The notes beneath the pieces are model-generated. The model was not told the origin of the DNA and made no database searches. It saw nothing but the letters and a program-made list of their open reading frames with translations. Below are positions 49,784-58,231 of a DNA stretch of 64,000 nucleotides, piece after piece. The DNA is from JACVRW01 sp963728495 (GTDB lineage: Bacteria; Actinomycetota; Thermoleophilia; Solirubrobacterales; Thermoleophilaceae), in the NCBI GenBank assembly GCA_963728495.1, contig CAVSKI010000003.1:62001-126000 (forward strand). Reading direction: 5' to 3'. The number at the start of each line of letters is the position of its first letter. The first letter of the stretch is position 1. The translations under genes were made by a program, and so were the position numbers.

Positions 49784-51433
49784 CTAGATGAAGATGATGT
49801 TCAGGATGATCACGATCACTATCGCGCCCGCGCCGAGCACCTTGGGGTTGCGCCACCACAGCGAGTCGCGCCGAGAGAGCTTCAAGTCGGTTCCCTCGGC
49901 CATGCCGTAGACGAGACCGTGCAGTTCCTCGACAGGCTTGGGCTGGGTGGCCAGGCTCACCACCACGGTCACGATCGCATCCACCACGAAGGCGACGATC
50001 GCTCCCCAGAAGTCGGCGGCCAGCGGGGAGGCGATCTCGATGGTGCCGCGCGAGTAGAGCTGGTGGGTCATGAACGCGCCGAAGGTGCCGGCCACCAGGC
50101 CCGCGAAGCCGCCCCAGGGCGTGGCCCGTCGCCAGAACATGCCGATGATGAACGTGGCGAACAGCGGCGCGTTGAAGTACGAGAACAACAGCTGAACGTA
50201 GTTCATGATGTTGTCGTAGCCCTTGGCGATGAACGCCGTGAGGATCGAGATGCCGATGCCCACCACCGTGGCGATTCGCCCGAAGCGGATGTAGTGAGCG
50301 GGGTCGGCGTCCGGCCTGATGTAGTCCTGGTAGAGGTCGTAGGTCACGACCGTGTTGAAGGCCGACACGTTCGCCGCCACCCCGGCCATGAAGGCGGCGA
50401 TCAGGCCGGTCACGGCGATACCAAGCATTCCCGAGGGCAGGTACTCAACGATCAGCGCCGGGATGGCGTTGTTGTACGTCGTGGCCGGGGTGGACTCGCT
50501 GCCGAAGTCCTTGACCGTCACGAGCGCCACCAGACCGGGGATGACCACGAGGGCGGGGATGAAGATCTTGGGGTAGGCGGCGATCAGGGGGGTTCGGCGC
50601 GCGGCCGACATGTTGTTGGCCGACAGCGCACGCTGCACCTCGGCGAAGTTGGTCGTCCAATAGCCGAACGAAAGTACGAACCCGAGTCCGAACACGGTGG
50701 CGATCCAGTTGGCGCCGAGCGGGTTGTCGCCGCCTATCCCGAGGCCCTCCCAAGCGTGCAGCCCGGGCTCGCCCAGATCACTCTGCTTGATCAGGTCGGC
50801 CAGGCCGTTGATGCCCCCGACGTCGATGAGCGCCACGGTCACGAGCGGCACGAGCGCGGCCAGAATGATGAAGAACTGCAGCACCTCGTTGTAGATGGCC
50901 GAGGTGAGGCCTCCGAGGGTGATGTAGGCCAGCACGATGAACGCGGCGATCACTATCGCCGTGCTTATCGACCAGCCCAGCATCAGCGAGAGCACCAGGC
51001 CGAGCGCGAACAGGTTCACCCCGCTGATCAGAACCGTGGCGAGGGCGAAGGAGATCGAGTTGAAGAGGTGGGTCGGCTTGTTGTAGCGGCGGCGCAGCCA
51101 CTCGGGCACCGAGCGCACCTTCGACCCGTAGTAGAAGGGCATCATCACGAGGCCCAGGAAGACCATCGCCGGGATGGCGCCGATCCAGTAGAAGTGCACC
51201 GTGGCCACGCCGTACTGCGCCCCGTTGGCGGCCATGCCCAGCACCTCGAGGGCGCCGAGGTTGGCGGCGATGAAGGCGAGGCCGGTTATCCAGGCCGGCA
51301 GCGAGCGCCCGGAGAGAAAGAAGTCGAGGTCGGTCTTCAGCAGGCGCTTGGCGCCGAAGCCGATTCCCAGCACCACGACGAAGTAGATCGCGATGATCGC
51401 GTAATCGAGTACCGAGGCATCGATCCGCAGCAT
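49784..51433 (-). CDS. Sodium:solute symporter (SSS family)
   Basis: 549 residues, about 14 membrane helices. LDYAIIAIYFVVVLGIGFGA, FFLSGRSLPAWITGLAFIAA, the sodium-site region AANLGALEVLGMAANGAQYG, and FGYWTTNFAEVQRALSANN are SSS signatures close to sugar transporters of the SGLT/vSGLT type. The adjacent galactokinase makes galactose or another hexose a plausible substrate, but this is inference. Start ATG 51433. Downstream is a small membrane protein gene. Confidence 0.9.
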   Translation of the reverse strand: MLRIDASVLDYAIIAIYFVVVLGIGFGAKRLLKTDLDFFLSGRSLPAWITGLAFIAANLGALEVLGMAANGAQYGVATVHFYWIGAIPAMVFLGLVMMPFYYGSKVRSVPEWLRRRYNKPTHLFNSISFALATVLISGVNLFALGLVLSLMLGWSISTAIVIAAFIVLAYITLGGLTSAIYNEVLQFFIILAALVPLVTVALIDVGGINGLADLIKQSDLGEPGLHAWEGLGIGGDNPLGANWIATVFGLGFVLSFGYWTTNFAEVQRALSANNMSAARRTPLIAAYPKIFIPALVVIPGLVALVTVKDFGSESTPATTYNNAIPALIVEYLPSGMLGIAVTGLIAAFMAGVAANVSAFNTVVTYDLYQDYIRPDADPAHYIRFGRIATVVGIGISILTAFIAKGYDNIMNYVQLLFSYFNAPLFATFIIGMFWRRATPWGGFAGLVAGTFGAFMTHQLYSRGTIEIASPLAADFWGAIVAFVVDAIVTVVVSLATQPKPVEELHGLVYGMAEGTDLKLSRRDSLWWRNPKVLGAGAIVIVIILNIIFI

Positions 51434-51491
51434 GGCCGCTGCCTACCCAGGTGCAGAACGCGCCAAACGACAGCGCGGCGTAGGCCCGCGC

Positions 51492-51734
51492 TCAGGGGTG
51501 CTCGAGCGGGAGCTCGCCTATGTCGGTCCGGGTCTCGCGCACCCAGCGCCAGATCGAAACCAGGGCGATCACCAGACCGATCACCACCATGGGCAGCGCC
51601 AGAACGACGCCGCACACGGCCACCGCGATGCCGAATGCCGTGGTCACGGGCAGGTAGGAAGGCCCGGGGAGATGGATCGCTTCGCCGGCGGCCGGTGCCT
51701 CAGGCCCGCCGGTATGGACCTGCTCGTCCGCCAT
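51492..51734 (-). CDS. Small two-helix membrane protein (cytochrome oxidase subunit IV-like)
   Basis: 80 residues: acidic N-terminus, EAIHLPGPSYLPVTTAFGIA, then two close hydrophobic helices and SIWRWVRETRTDIGELPLEH. The HLPGPS..P start and two-helix form resemble actinobacterial cytochrome oxidase subunit IV-type proteins; ctaD lies 2 kb away. ATG 51734 overlaps the stop of the 34-residue gene upstream by one base. Confidence 0.65.
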   Translation of the reverse strand: MADEQVHTGGPEAPAAGEAIHLPGPSYLPVTTAFGIAVAVCGVVLALPMVVIGLVIALVSIWRWVRETRTDIGELPLEHP

Positions 51735-51838
51735 CAGTAGACGAGGGCCACTACCCAGGACAACGCGAACACGACCAGCGCGATCGCGCCGGCGATCAGG
51801 CCGGTGCGAATGTTCTTGAGGGCGAGACGGCGATCCAT
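51734..51838 (-). CDS. 34-residue single-helix membrane protein
   Basis: Short gene starting MDRRLALKNIRTGLIAGAIA, followed by a continuous hydrophobic helix, and stopping at TGA 51736-51734. The stop overlaps the ATG of the 80-residue membrane protein (TGATG). ATG 51838 has GGAG six bases upstream. Probably a small subunit that assembles with its neighbour. Confidence 0.7.
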   Translation of the reverse strand: MDRRLALKNIRTGLIAGAIALVVFALSWVVALVY

Positions 51839-51854
51839 GGCGGACTCCGTTGTA

Positions 51855-52265
51855 TCAGGCCGGGATATCGGACGGCAATTCGCTGGTGGCGCCGTCCGAT
51901 ACCCACACGCGCACGATGTCGCGCATGGAGAGGATTCCCACCAACTTCCCGCCGTCCACCACCACCAGGTGGCGAAAGCCGCCCCGAACCATGGCCTCGG
52001 CCGCTCGCTCGAGCGACCAGTCGGGCGCGGCGAAGACCAGGTCGGAGGACAGATGGTTCGACACCGTCTCGTGGTCGGGGTCCTCGCCGGCGGCGATCGA
52101 ATGAAGGAGGTCCCGCTCGGTCACGATCCCCGGACCGGGCTGCTCGGGATCGAGTACCACGGCGGCGCCCACACGGCGCTCCGCCATTGCCACCGCCGCA
52201 GCGCGCAGGGAGCGGCCGGGGTTGAGAGTGAGGACCCTTTCGCTCATTCCGGTGCTGACCTGCAT
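51855..52265 (-). CDS. CBS-domain pair protein
   Basis: 136 residues with two CBS motifs: LRAAAVAMAERRVGAAVVLD, GIVTERDLLHSIAAGED and AAEAMVRGGFRHLVVVDGGK, LVGILSMRDIVRVWVSD. Such stand-alone pairs bind adenine nucleotides and act as energy sensors. ATG 52265 with GGGAG upstream. It heads the small membrane-protein/symporter cluster. Confidence 0.9.
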   Translation of the reverse strand: MQVSTGMSERVLTLNPGRSLRAAAVAMAERRVGAAVVLDPEQPGPGIVTERDLLHSIAAGEDPDHETVSNHLSSDLVFAAPDWSLERAAEAMVRGGFRHLVVVDGGKLVGILSMRDIVRVWVSDGATSELPSDIPA

Positions 52266-52354
52266 GCCACTCCCTTCAACCAAGTGTCGATCGGCTCAAA
52301 CCCAGCCTACAACGGCAGACATCCGCATCGCCACGTCCTGCGTACTACTGATTG

Positions 52355-52711
52355 GTGAGACAGGCCACCCTCTTCCGGCGCCGGGCGCTTTTCGACGAAG
52401 CCCTGGCCGTGATCGAGCAGGATTACGCCGACGAGAACCTCTCGTTGGGCGCCGTGGCGCGCTCTATAGCGACCTCGCGCCGCCAGCTGCAGCGCGTGTT
52501 CGGCGAGCGCAACACGAGCTTCCGTGCCGAGTTGCAGCGAGTGCGCATGACGAAGGCCTCCGAACTTCTGCACGAAGGTGAGACGCCGGTTTCCGCTGTC
52601 GCCCGCTCGGTCGGCTACCGCCAGCCCGCCCAGTTCTCCAAGGCCTTTCGCCGCCACCACGGCTGCGCACCCTCGGAGATGCGCGGGGTGACCGAGAGCG
52701 TCGCGGCCTAG
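52355..52711 (+). CDS. Short AraC-family transcriptional regulator
   Basis: 118 residues, essentially only the AraC DNA-binding domain with both helix-turn-helices: LSLGAVARSIATSRRQLQRV, FGERNTSFRAELQRVRMTKA, and VSAVARSVGYRQPAQFSKAF, FRRHHGCAPSEMRG. No ligand domain. GTG 52355 (or TTG 52352) has no ribosome-binding site, suggesting a leaderless mRNA. It precedes the oxidase operon and may regulate it. Confidence 0.85.
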   Translation: MRQATLFRRRALFDEALAVIEQDYADENLSLGAVARSIATSRRQLQRVFGERNTSFRAELQRVRMTKASELLHEGETPVSAVARSVGYRQPAQFSKAFRRHHGCAPSEMRGVTESVAA

Positions 52712-52774
52712 CGCGCCAACTCGGGGCGCTGTCGGTCCCGCCCGGCCGCCGCGTCCCGTAAACTCGCGCGCCGG

Positions 52775-53569
52775 ATGAGCGAGAAGGACCCAGCGGCAGG
52801 GGACCCCAAGGGTCCCCCGCAAGAGGACCCGCGAATCGAGGGGGAGAAGCATCCGATCGGGCGGATGCTGGCCTACGGCACGATCGCCTCGGTGATCGGC
52901 GTCGCGGTTGCCCTGTACATCGACTGGTTCCCCGTGAGCGCCGCCGGGGATGCGAGCCCAGATCGACACGATCTACGACGTGCTGCTGGTGGTATCGGTG
53001 CCGATCTTCGTTCTCGTGATGACGGTCGTCGTCTACTCCGTCACGCGCTTCGCCGCCAAGCCCGGCGACATGCGCGACGGGCCGCCCATCCACGGCAACA
53101 CCCGCCTCGAGGTCATCTGGGTGACGATCCCATTCCTCATGGTCACGGGCTCGCGATCTACGGCTGGATCGTGCTCGACGACATCGAGGCCAAGCAGCCC
53201 AACGAGATGGTGGTCAAGGTCACCGGCCAGCAGTTCACCTGGACCTTCGAATACCCCGCGGACAAGGTCAAATCGACCGCGCTCGTCCTGCCCGAGGACC
53301 AGCCGATCGACTTCCGCATCAACACGAACGACGTCCTGCATTCCTTCTGGGTGCCGCAGTTCCGGCTCAAGTCCGACGCCGTGCCCGGGCTGACCACGCA
53401 GATCCGCCTGACCCCCGACCGGGTGGGCCGCTACCAGGTGGTCTGCGCCGAGCTCTGCGGGATCGGGCACGCGGCGATGCGCCAGAACGTGAGCGTGGTG
53501 CCGCGCGAACGGTTCGACGCCTGGATCGAGGACCAAAAGCAGGCCGCCCAAGGGGGCGCGGCACCGTGA
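52775..53569 (+). CDS. coxB: Cytochrome c oxidase subunit II, with two compensating frameshifts
   Basis: About 264 residues. The start frame gives MLAYGTIASVIGVAVALYID. Between about 52942 and 53146 the correct protein is in the next frame: AQIDTIYDVLLVVSVPIFVL, MTVVVYSVTRFAAKPGDMRD, LEVIWVTIPFLMV. It then returns with LAIYGWIVLDDIEAKQPNEM. Both shifts sit in short G runs (one extra G near 52940, one missing near 53150), typical of sequence errors. The CuA site is intact: HSFWVPQF, CAELCGIGHAAM. Two N-terminal membrane helices. It accepts electrons from cytochrome c at the outer membrane face. Confidence 0.9.
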   Translation: MSEKDPAAGDPKGPPQEDPRIEGEKHPIGRMLAYGTIASVIGVAVALYIDWFPVSAAGDASPDRHDLRRAAGGIGADLRSRDDGRRLLRHALRRQARRHARRAAHPRQHPPRGHLGDDPIPHGHGLAIYGWIVLDDIEAKQPNEMVVKVTGQQFTWTFEYPADKVKSTALVLPEDQPIDFRINTNDVLHSFWVPQFRLKSDAVPGLTTQIRLTPDRVGRYQVVCAELCGIGHAAMRQNVSVVPRERFDAWIEDQKQAAQGGAAP

Positions 53570-53607
53570 TGAAGTACCTTCTGATGGCTCTGGAGATTCG
53601 GCCATGA
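53569..53607 (+). other. 12-residue ORF bridging coxB and ctaD
   Basis: ATG 53569 overlaps the coxB stop (TGATG) and encodes MKYLLMALEIRP. Its TGA (53605-53607) overlaps the ctaD ATG (ATGA). Ribosomes could pass from coxB through this ORF to ctaD, coupling subunit II and I synthesis. It contains GGAG, which may serve as the ctaD ribosome-binding site. Confidence 0.45.
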
Positions 53608-55526
53608 CCCTCACCCATCGGCTGCTCGCACCGGGCTGGTACCGCGCCTTCCTCGGCCTGTGCGGGGGCTTCCTCATGGGCATGGGGATCGTGGTCGGCG
53701 TACGGGCCGCGTACGGCTGGGATCCGCTCTTCGACTGGGATGCCATCGTGACCGTGGGCGGGTTGATAGTCGCGCCGCTGGGCTACCTGGTGGGCATCGG
53801 CTGCTTCGACTACTGGTTCCGCTGGGCCTCAGGCGCGCCCACCATCCCCGAGGACCACTCGGGCCATGGCGCATACAGCTGGCGCGACTACTTCCGCGTC
53901 AACACCGACCACAAGGTCATCGGCATCCAGTACATCTGCACCACCTTCGTCTTCTTCATCGCCGGCGGCCTGATGGCGATGCTGATGCGCGCGGAACTGG
54001 CCACGCCGGGCTCGCAGTTCGTGGACCCGAACACCTTCAACGGGCTGTTCTCGGTCCACGCCTCGCTGATGATCTTCCTGTTCATCATCCCGGTCTTCGC
54101 CGGGATCGCGAACTACGTGATCCCGCTGATGATCGGCGCCCCGGACATGGCGTTCCCGCGCCTCAACGCGCTCTCGTTCTGGATGCTCCCGGCCGCCGGC
54201 GTGATGATGATCTGCAGCTACTTCGCCGAGGGGGGAGCGTTCGCCACCGGCTGGACGGCCTACGCCCCCCTGTCGACCGAGACCCCGCTGGGGCAGCAGT
54301 TCTTCACGATGGGCGTCCAGTTCGCGGGCGCCTCGTCGATCGCCACCGCGCTCAACTTCTTGGTCACGATCATCACCATGCGGGCGCCGGGCATGACCTT
54401 CTGGCGCATGCCCCTGCTGGTGTGGGCCAACTTCACCACCTCGCTGCTGGTGGTGATCGCCACGCCGTTCATCGCCGGCTCGCAGTTCTTCATCCTGCTC
54501 GAGCGCTCGCTCGGCATGCAGTTCTTCAATCCGGGTGCAAACGGAGACGTTCTTCTCTACCAGCACGTCTTCTGGTTCTACTCGCACCCGGCCGTCTACA
54601 TCATGATGCTGCCCGGGTTCGGGATCGTCAGCGAGGTGATCTCCACCCACGCGCGCAAGCCGATCTTCGGCTACCGGATGATGGCCTTCTCGCTCGTGGC
54701 CATCGTGATCCTGGGCTTCTCGGTCTGGGCCCACCACATGTTCGTGTCGGGGATGTGGAGCTGGTTCCGGGTGCCGATGATGATCACCACGATGCTGATC
54801 GCCGTGCCCACGGGCATCAAGATCTTCTCCTGGCTGGCCACCCTCTGGCGCGGGGTCATCCACCTGCGAACGCCGCTGCTGTTCGCCCTGGGCTTCATCA
54901 CCATGTTCACCCTGGGCGGAATCAGCGGAATCATGCTCGCGGTCGTGCCCTTCGACATCCACGTGTCGGACACGTACTTCATCGTGGCCCACATCCACTA
55001 CGTGCTGTTCGGCGGCTCGGTGTTCACGATCTTCGCCGGGCTCTACCACTGGTTCCCGAAGATGACCGGGCGGATGTACGACGAGACCCTGGGCAAGCTG
55101 CATTTCTGGCTCTCGTTCATCTTCTTCAACCTCACCTTCGGGCCCATGCACTTCGTCGGCATCGACGGCATGCCGCGGCGCGTAGCCGACTACTCCGAGC
55201 AATTCGCCACGTGGAACGCCATCATCTCGATCTCGGCCTTCATCTTCGGGCTGTCGTTCCTGATCTTCCTCTACAACATCATCGCCTCCTGGCGCAACGG
55301 CCCGCTGGCGGTGGGCAACCCGTGGCGAGCACACTCGATCGAGTGGCAGGTGTCCTCGCCGCCGCCGGTGTTCAACTTCGATTCGGTCCCGACGGTCGTG
55401 GGCGGCCCCTATGAGTACGGCGTCCCCGGCGCGGTGCACGCCGTGTTCAAGGAGGAGAAGGCTCCGGCCGGTGCCGTGCCCGCCCCGGCGGGCGGAGGTG
55501 GAGCGCCTCCGCCGACCGATCCATGA
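53604..55526 (+). CDS. ctaD: Cytochrome c oxidase subunit I (A2-type)
   Basis: 640 residues. Haem-copper core: axial His in LFSVHASLMIFLFIIPV, the His-Tyr pair in WFYSHPAVYIMMLPGFGIVS, CuB ligands in WAHHMFVSG, haem ligands in VAHIHYVLFGG. In place of the D-channel Glu of HPEVY it has YSHPAVY, the mark of A2-type oxidases. Two extra N-terminal membrane helices precede the core and a Pro/Ala-rich tail follows. Catalyses reduction of oxygen to water with proton pumping. The stop overlaps the Usp gene (ATGA). Confidence 0.96.
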   Translation: MTLTHRLLAPGWYRAFLGLCGGFLMGMGIVVGVRAAYGWDPLFDWDAIVTVGGLIVAPLGYLVGIGCFDYWFRWASGAPTIPEDHSGHGAYSWRDYFRVNTDHKVIGIQYICTTFVFFIAGGLMAMLMRAELATPGSQFVDPNTFNGLFSVHASLMIFLFIIPVFAGIANYVIPLMIGAPDMAFPRLNALSFWMLPAAGVMMICSYFAEGGAFATGWTAYAPLSTETPLGQQFFTMGVQFAGASSIATALNFLVTIITMRAPGMTFWRMPLLVWANFTTSLLVVIATPFIAGSQFFILLERSLGMQFFNPGANGDVLLYQHVFWFYSHPAVYIMMLPGFGIVSEVISTHARKPIFGYRMMAFSLVAIVILGFSVWAHHMFVSGMWSWFRVPMMITTMLIAVPTGIKIFSWLATLWRGVIHLRTPLLFALGFITMFTLGGISGIMLAVVPFDIHVSDTYFIVAHIHYVLFGGSVFTIFAGLYHWFPKMTGRMYDETLGKLHFWLSFIFFNLTFGPMHFVGIDGMPRRVADYSEQFATWNAIISISAFIFGLSFLIFLYNIIASWRNGPLAVGNPWRAHSIEWQVSSPPPVFNFDSVPTVVGGPYEYGVPGAVHAVFKEEKAPAGAVPAPAGGGGAPPPTDP

Positions 55527-56356
55527 AACGCATTCTCGTAGTCGCCAACGAGACGGTGGCGGGCAAGCCGCTGATCGAAGCGGTTCAACGTCACGCCGAG
55601 GGCGAGGAGATCCATGTCCACGTGATCTGCCCGCAGAACCAGCCCAAGCACGGCTACGTGATCCACGAGGACCACGTCCGCGACGCCGCCGAGAACCGGC
55701 TCGATATGACGCTGGCGCTGCTGCGAGAGGAGGGCATCGAGGCCGACGGCGAGGTGATGGACCCAGATCCCTACTCGGCCATCATGGACGCGCTGGGCGA
55801 GGAGATGTACGACGAGATCATCATCTCGACCCATCCCGAAACACGCTCGGGCTGGCTGCGCCAGGGCCTGGTCGACCGCGTCCACCGTGCCAGCGGACGC
55901 CCGGTCGAGCACGTGGTGGTGGACATCGACTCGGAGCGCGACGACGTGAAGCGCACGCTGGTGGTGGCCAACCAGACCGTGGGCGGACGGGAGCTGATCG
56001 ACCACCTCAAGCAGAAGGCCGAGGGCGAGCCGCGCGGCTTCATCGTGATCTGCCCGCAATCGGCCGATGCGGACGACGACAACGGACAGGGTCCGGACGA
56101 CGCCCACAAACGCCTCGCCCACACGCTCGCAGAGCTGCAGGATGCCGGACTACAGGCGGTCGGCCAGGTGGCGCACTCAGACCCCTACACCGCGGTCCAG
56201 AACGCGCTGCAGTTCTACGCGCCGGACGACATCGTGGTCTCCACCTTCCCCGAGACCCGCTCCGGCTGGCTGCGCTCGGATCTCATCGGCCGGATCGAGG
56301 AAGCCACCGGCAAGCCCGTGGAGCACGTGGTCAGTTCCGAGGGAGGTGAGTCCTGA
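55523..56356 (+). CDS. Tandem universal-stress-protein-like (Usp) protein in the oxidase operon
   Basis: 277 residues with two similar halves: KRILVVANETVAGKPLIEAV then EIIISTHPETRSGWLRQGLV, and KRTLVVANQTVGGRELIDHL then DIVVSTFPETRSGWLRSDLI. Each half looks like a Usp/HUP Rossmann domain. It is inserted between ctaD and ctaE with overlapping starts and stops, so it is co-translated with the oxidase. A regulatory or assembly role is plausible but unknown. Confidence 0.8.
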   Translation: MKRILVVANETVAGKPLIEAVQRHAEGEEIHVHVICPQNQPKHGYVIHEDHVRDAAENRLDMTLALLREEGIEADGEVMDPDPYSAIMDALGEEMYDEIIISTHPETRSGWLRQGLVDRVHRASGRPVEHVVVDIDSERDDVKRTLVVANQTVGGRELIDHLKQKAEGEPRGFIVICPQSADADDDNGQGPDDAHKRLAHTLAELQDAGLQAVGQVAHSDPYTAVQNALQFYAPDDIVVSTFPETRSGWLRSDLIGRIEEATGKPVEHVVSSEGGES

Positions 56357-56979
56357 TGGAGTCCGCCTCCATAGCGGCCGACATCGCTCACGATCACGAC
56401 GATCACCACGGCCCGCCCACCCCCAACGTCTCCTCGCGGGTCGAGGCGCAGTACCTCGGGATGCTGCTTTTCATCATCTCGGAGATCATGCTCTTCGGAG
56501 CATTCTTCACGGCCTACTTCTTCATCCGGGTCGTAAACCAGGCCGAATGGTTCCCGATCGACGGCGTCGACCTGCCGGTGGCCATCGCGGGCGTCAACAC
56601 CGCGATCCTCCTCTCCTCGAGCTTCACGATGCACTGGGCGCTGGAGGGCGCGCGCAACGAGAACCGGCGCGCGCTGAAGGTGGGCCTGCTCACCACGGTC
56701 ATGCTCGGTCTCAGCTTCCTCAGCATTCAGATCAACGAGTACATCCATCTGGGCTTCGCCCCATCCGACAACGCCCAATCAACGATCTTCTACGGGCTCA
56801 CCGGCCTGCACGGCGCGCACGTGTTCGTCGGGCTGACGCTGCTCACGTTCGCCACCGTGCGCGCCTTCCGCGGCCACTTCACGGCCAAGGAGCACCGCGG
56901 GGTCGAGGTGCCCGGTATCTACTGGCACTTCGTCGACGTCATGTGGGTCTTCGTGTATTCCACGCTGTATTTGCTGTGA
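56356..56979 (+). CDS. ctaE: Cytochrome c oxidase subunit III
   Basis: 207 residues, five membrane helices: GMLLFIISEIMLFGAFFTAY, VNTAILLSSSFTMHWALEGA, and the C-terminal GLTGLHGAHVFVGLTLLTFA, GIYWHFVDVMWVFVYSTLYL. An N-terminal His-rich stretch HDHDDHH is unusual. The start overlaps the Usp stop by one base (TGATG). A stabilising subunit of the oxidase. Confidence 0.95.
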   Translation: MESASIAADIAHDHDDHHGPPTPNVSSRVEAQYLGMLLFIISEIMLFGAFFTAYFFIRVVNQAEWFPIDGVDLPVAIAGVNTAILLSSSFTMHWALEGARNENRRALKVGLLTTVMLGLSFLSIQINEYIHLGFAPSDNAQSTIFYGLTGLHGAHVFVGLTLLTFATVRAFRGHFTAKEHRGVEVPGIYWHFVDVMWVFVYSTLYLL

Positions 56980-57010
56980 GCGCCCGCTCTTCGCTTCACT
57001 CGCTTGGCTC

Positions 57011-57121
57011 GTGCTGAATCCGCTTCGTTCGGAACAGGAGGCTTTCCGCTTCCTCATATACGTCGTGGTCGTGGTTGCGGTCGCGCTGGCGGTCGTCTTC
57101 CTGCTGAGGGCGATCCTCTGA
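57011..57121 (+). CDS. 36-residue single-helix membrane protein
   Basis: GTG 57011 encodes VLNPLRSEQEAFRFLIYVVV and a continuous hydrophobic helix ending VVFLLRAIL, stop TGA 57119-57121. Position after ctaE suggests an oxidase-associated small subunit. Its stop forms CTGA with the probable first codon of the IMPase gene. Confidence 0.6.
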   Translation: MLNPLRSEQEAFRFLIYVVVVVAVALAVVFLLRAIL

Positions 57122-57876
57122 ACCCCGACCTCGAGCTGGCCGAACGGGCGGCCCGTGCGGCCGGCGAGGTGCTGCTCGGCTATTACGGGCGCGAGCCCGA
57201 GGGGCTCGGCTCGAAGTCCTCGGACACCGACCTGGTCTCGGACGCCGACCGTGAGGCCGAGCGGACGATCCGCGAGCTCCTCGAGGCCGAGCGCCCACAG
57301 GACGGAATGCTGGCCGAGGAGAGCTCGGAGAGCTTCGGCGACAGTGGCAGGCGCTGGATCGTCGATCCGCTCGACGGCACGATCAACTTTCTCTACGGCT
57401 TCCCGGCGTGGGCGGTGAGCATCGCCCTCGAGGACCGCGACGGCCTGGCCGTGGGGGTGGTCCACTCACCGGTGCACGAGGAGACCTTCTACGCCGTGCG
57501 GGGTGAGGGAGCACGCTTGGGAGACAGCCGGCTGCGTGTGCGCGAGAGCCACGAGCTGGGCCGGGCGATGATTGCCACCGGCTTCTCCTACGAGGCCGAG
57601 CGCCGAGCCGAGCAGGCCGAGGTCATAGTTCGCCTGCTTCCCCTCGTTCGGGACATCCGCCGCGCCGGCGCGGCCGCGCTCGACCTGGCCTGGGTGGCCG
57701 CCGGGCGCGTGGATGCCTTCTACGAGCGTGGGCTGAACGCCTGGGACCTGGCCGCGGGGCAGTTGCTGGTGCAGGAGGCCGGCGGCGTGGTCCTGCCGCT
57801 CGAGGACGCGCCGACGGGCGTGATCGCGGCGGCGGGCCAGGAGCTGCTCGACGACCTGGCCGAGCTGGTCGGCTGA
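57118..57876 (+). CDS. Inositol monophosphatase family protein
   Basis: 252 residues. The metal-binding motifs are DTDLVSDADREAERTI, MLAEESSES (Glu), WIVDPLDGTINFLYGFP and GLNAWDLAAGQLLVQEAGG. The family dephosphorylates inositol phosphate or related sugar phosphates. The likely first codon is CTG 57118, overlapping the preceding stop as CTGA; an in-frame TTG at 57004 would add a non-homologous extension overlapping the small membrane gene. Confidence 0.9.
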   Translation: MNPDLELAERAARAAGEVLLGYYGREPEGLGSKSSDTDLVSDADREAERTIRELLEAERPQDGMLAEESSESFGDSGRRWIVDPLDGTINFLYGFPAWAVSIALEDRDGLAVGVVHSPVHEETFYAVRGEGARLGDSRLRVRESHELGRAMIATGFSYEAERRAEQAEVIVRLLPLVRDIRRAGAAALDLAWVAAGRVDAFYERGLNAWDLAAGQLLVQEAGGVVLPLEDAPTGVIAAAGQELLDDLAELVG

Positions 57877-57883
57877 TGGATTC

Positions 57884-57950
57884 GCCCGGCGCTGCGCGAG
57901 CCGCCGGGTGCCGCGGCATGCGTCTTCTAACGGCAGCAACCAAGGGTGGA
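57884..57950 (+). repeat. Repeated roughly 65-nt element, copy A
   Basis: Starts eight bases after the IMPase stop. The 5' block is GCCCGGCGCTGCGCGAG and the 3' block is CGGCAGCAACCAAGGGTGGA. It aligns to copy B at 38028-38091, with further weak similarity to about 58000. A stem CCCGGCG/CGCCGGG can form. It lies in a 355-bp gap between convergent genes that holds no ORF I can support. Confidence 0.45.
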
Positions 57951-58001
57951 CGCGGCCGTGTTGTCGGCTTTGTCACGTTGCCGTAACGCGGTTTCGCGCC
58001 A

Positions 58002-58044
58002 CTGTCCTGGATTGGTGTCGTCCTGCGACACCAGGGCAGGACAG
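58002..58044. other. Long hairpin between convergent genes
   Basis: Outer stem CTGTCCTG/CAGGACAG and inner stem TGGTGTCG/CGACACCA, each eight perfect pairs, separated by a symmetrical GAT/GGG internal loop, with a five-base loop at the tip. Without a T-run it is not a standard intrinsic terminator, but it sits where both the IMPase and cytochrome c transcripts must end. Confidence 0.5.
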
Positions 58045-58231
58045 CTCCCAACGCGGCGGCGCGATTCGTCTCTCCCGACGGGCTTGTGTTACAGCGCCGC
58101 GACAGGAGTGACAGTCCCGGTCGATCCCCGCGCCTGGTTGCTGTCGTAACGACGCCCGCCGGCCCCGGCGCACCGCGACTCGCGCAGCGCAAGCCAGGGA
58201 CGCGGCACATCAAAACCCCACATCACGCGCG

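Noticed and set aside
49259..52225. Very long plus-strand frame (about 988 codons) opposite the symporter and CBS genes
   Set aside because: Antisense frame rich in Asp/Gly/His/Arg created by GC-rich coding on the other strand; minus-strand genes have clear domains.
53829..55439. 536-codon minus-strand frame opposite ctaD
   Set aside because: Antisense shadow of a highly conserved oxidase gene; His/Arg/Asp-rich with no domain.
57877..58231. tRNA or known riboswitch in the structured gap after IMPase
   Set aside because: No cloverleaf with a T-loop GTTCRA motif and no match to riboswitch consensus cores that I know; listed as unknown structure instead.
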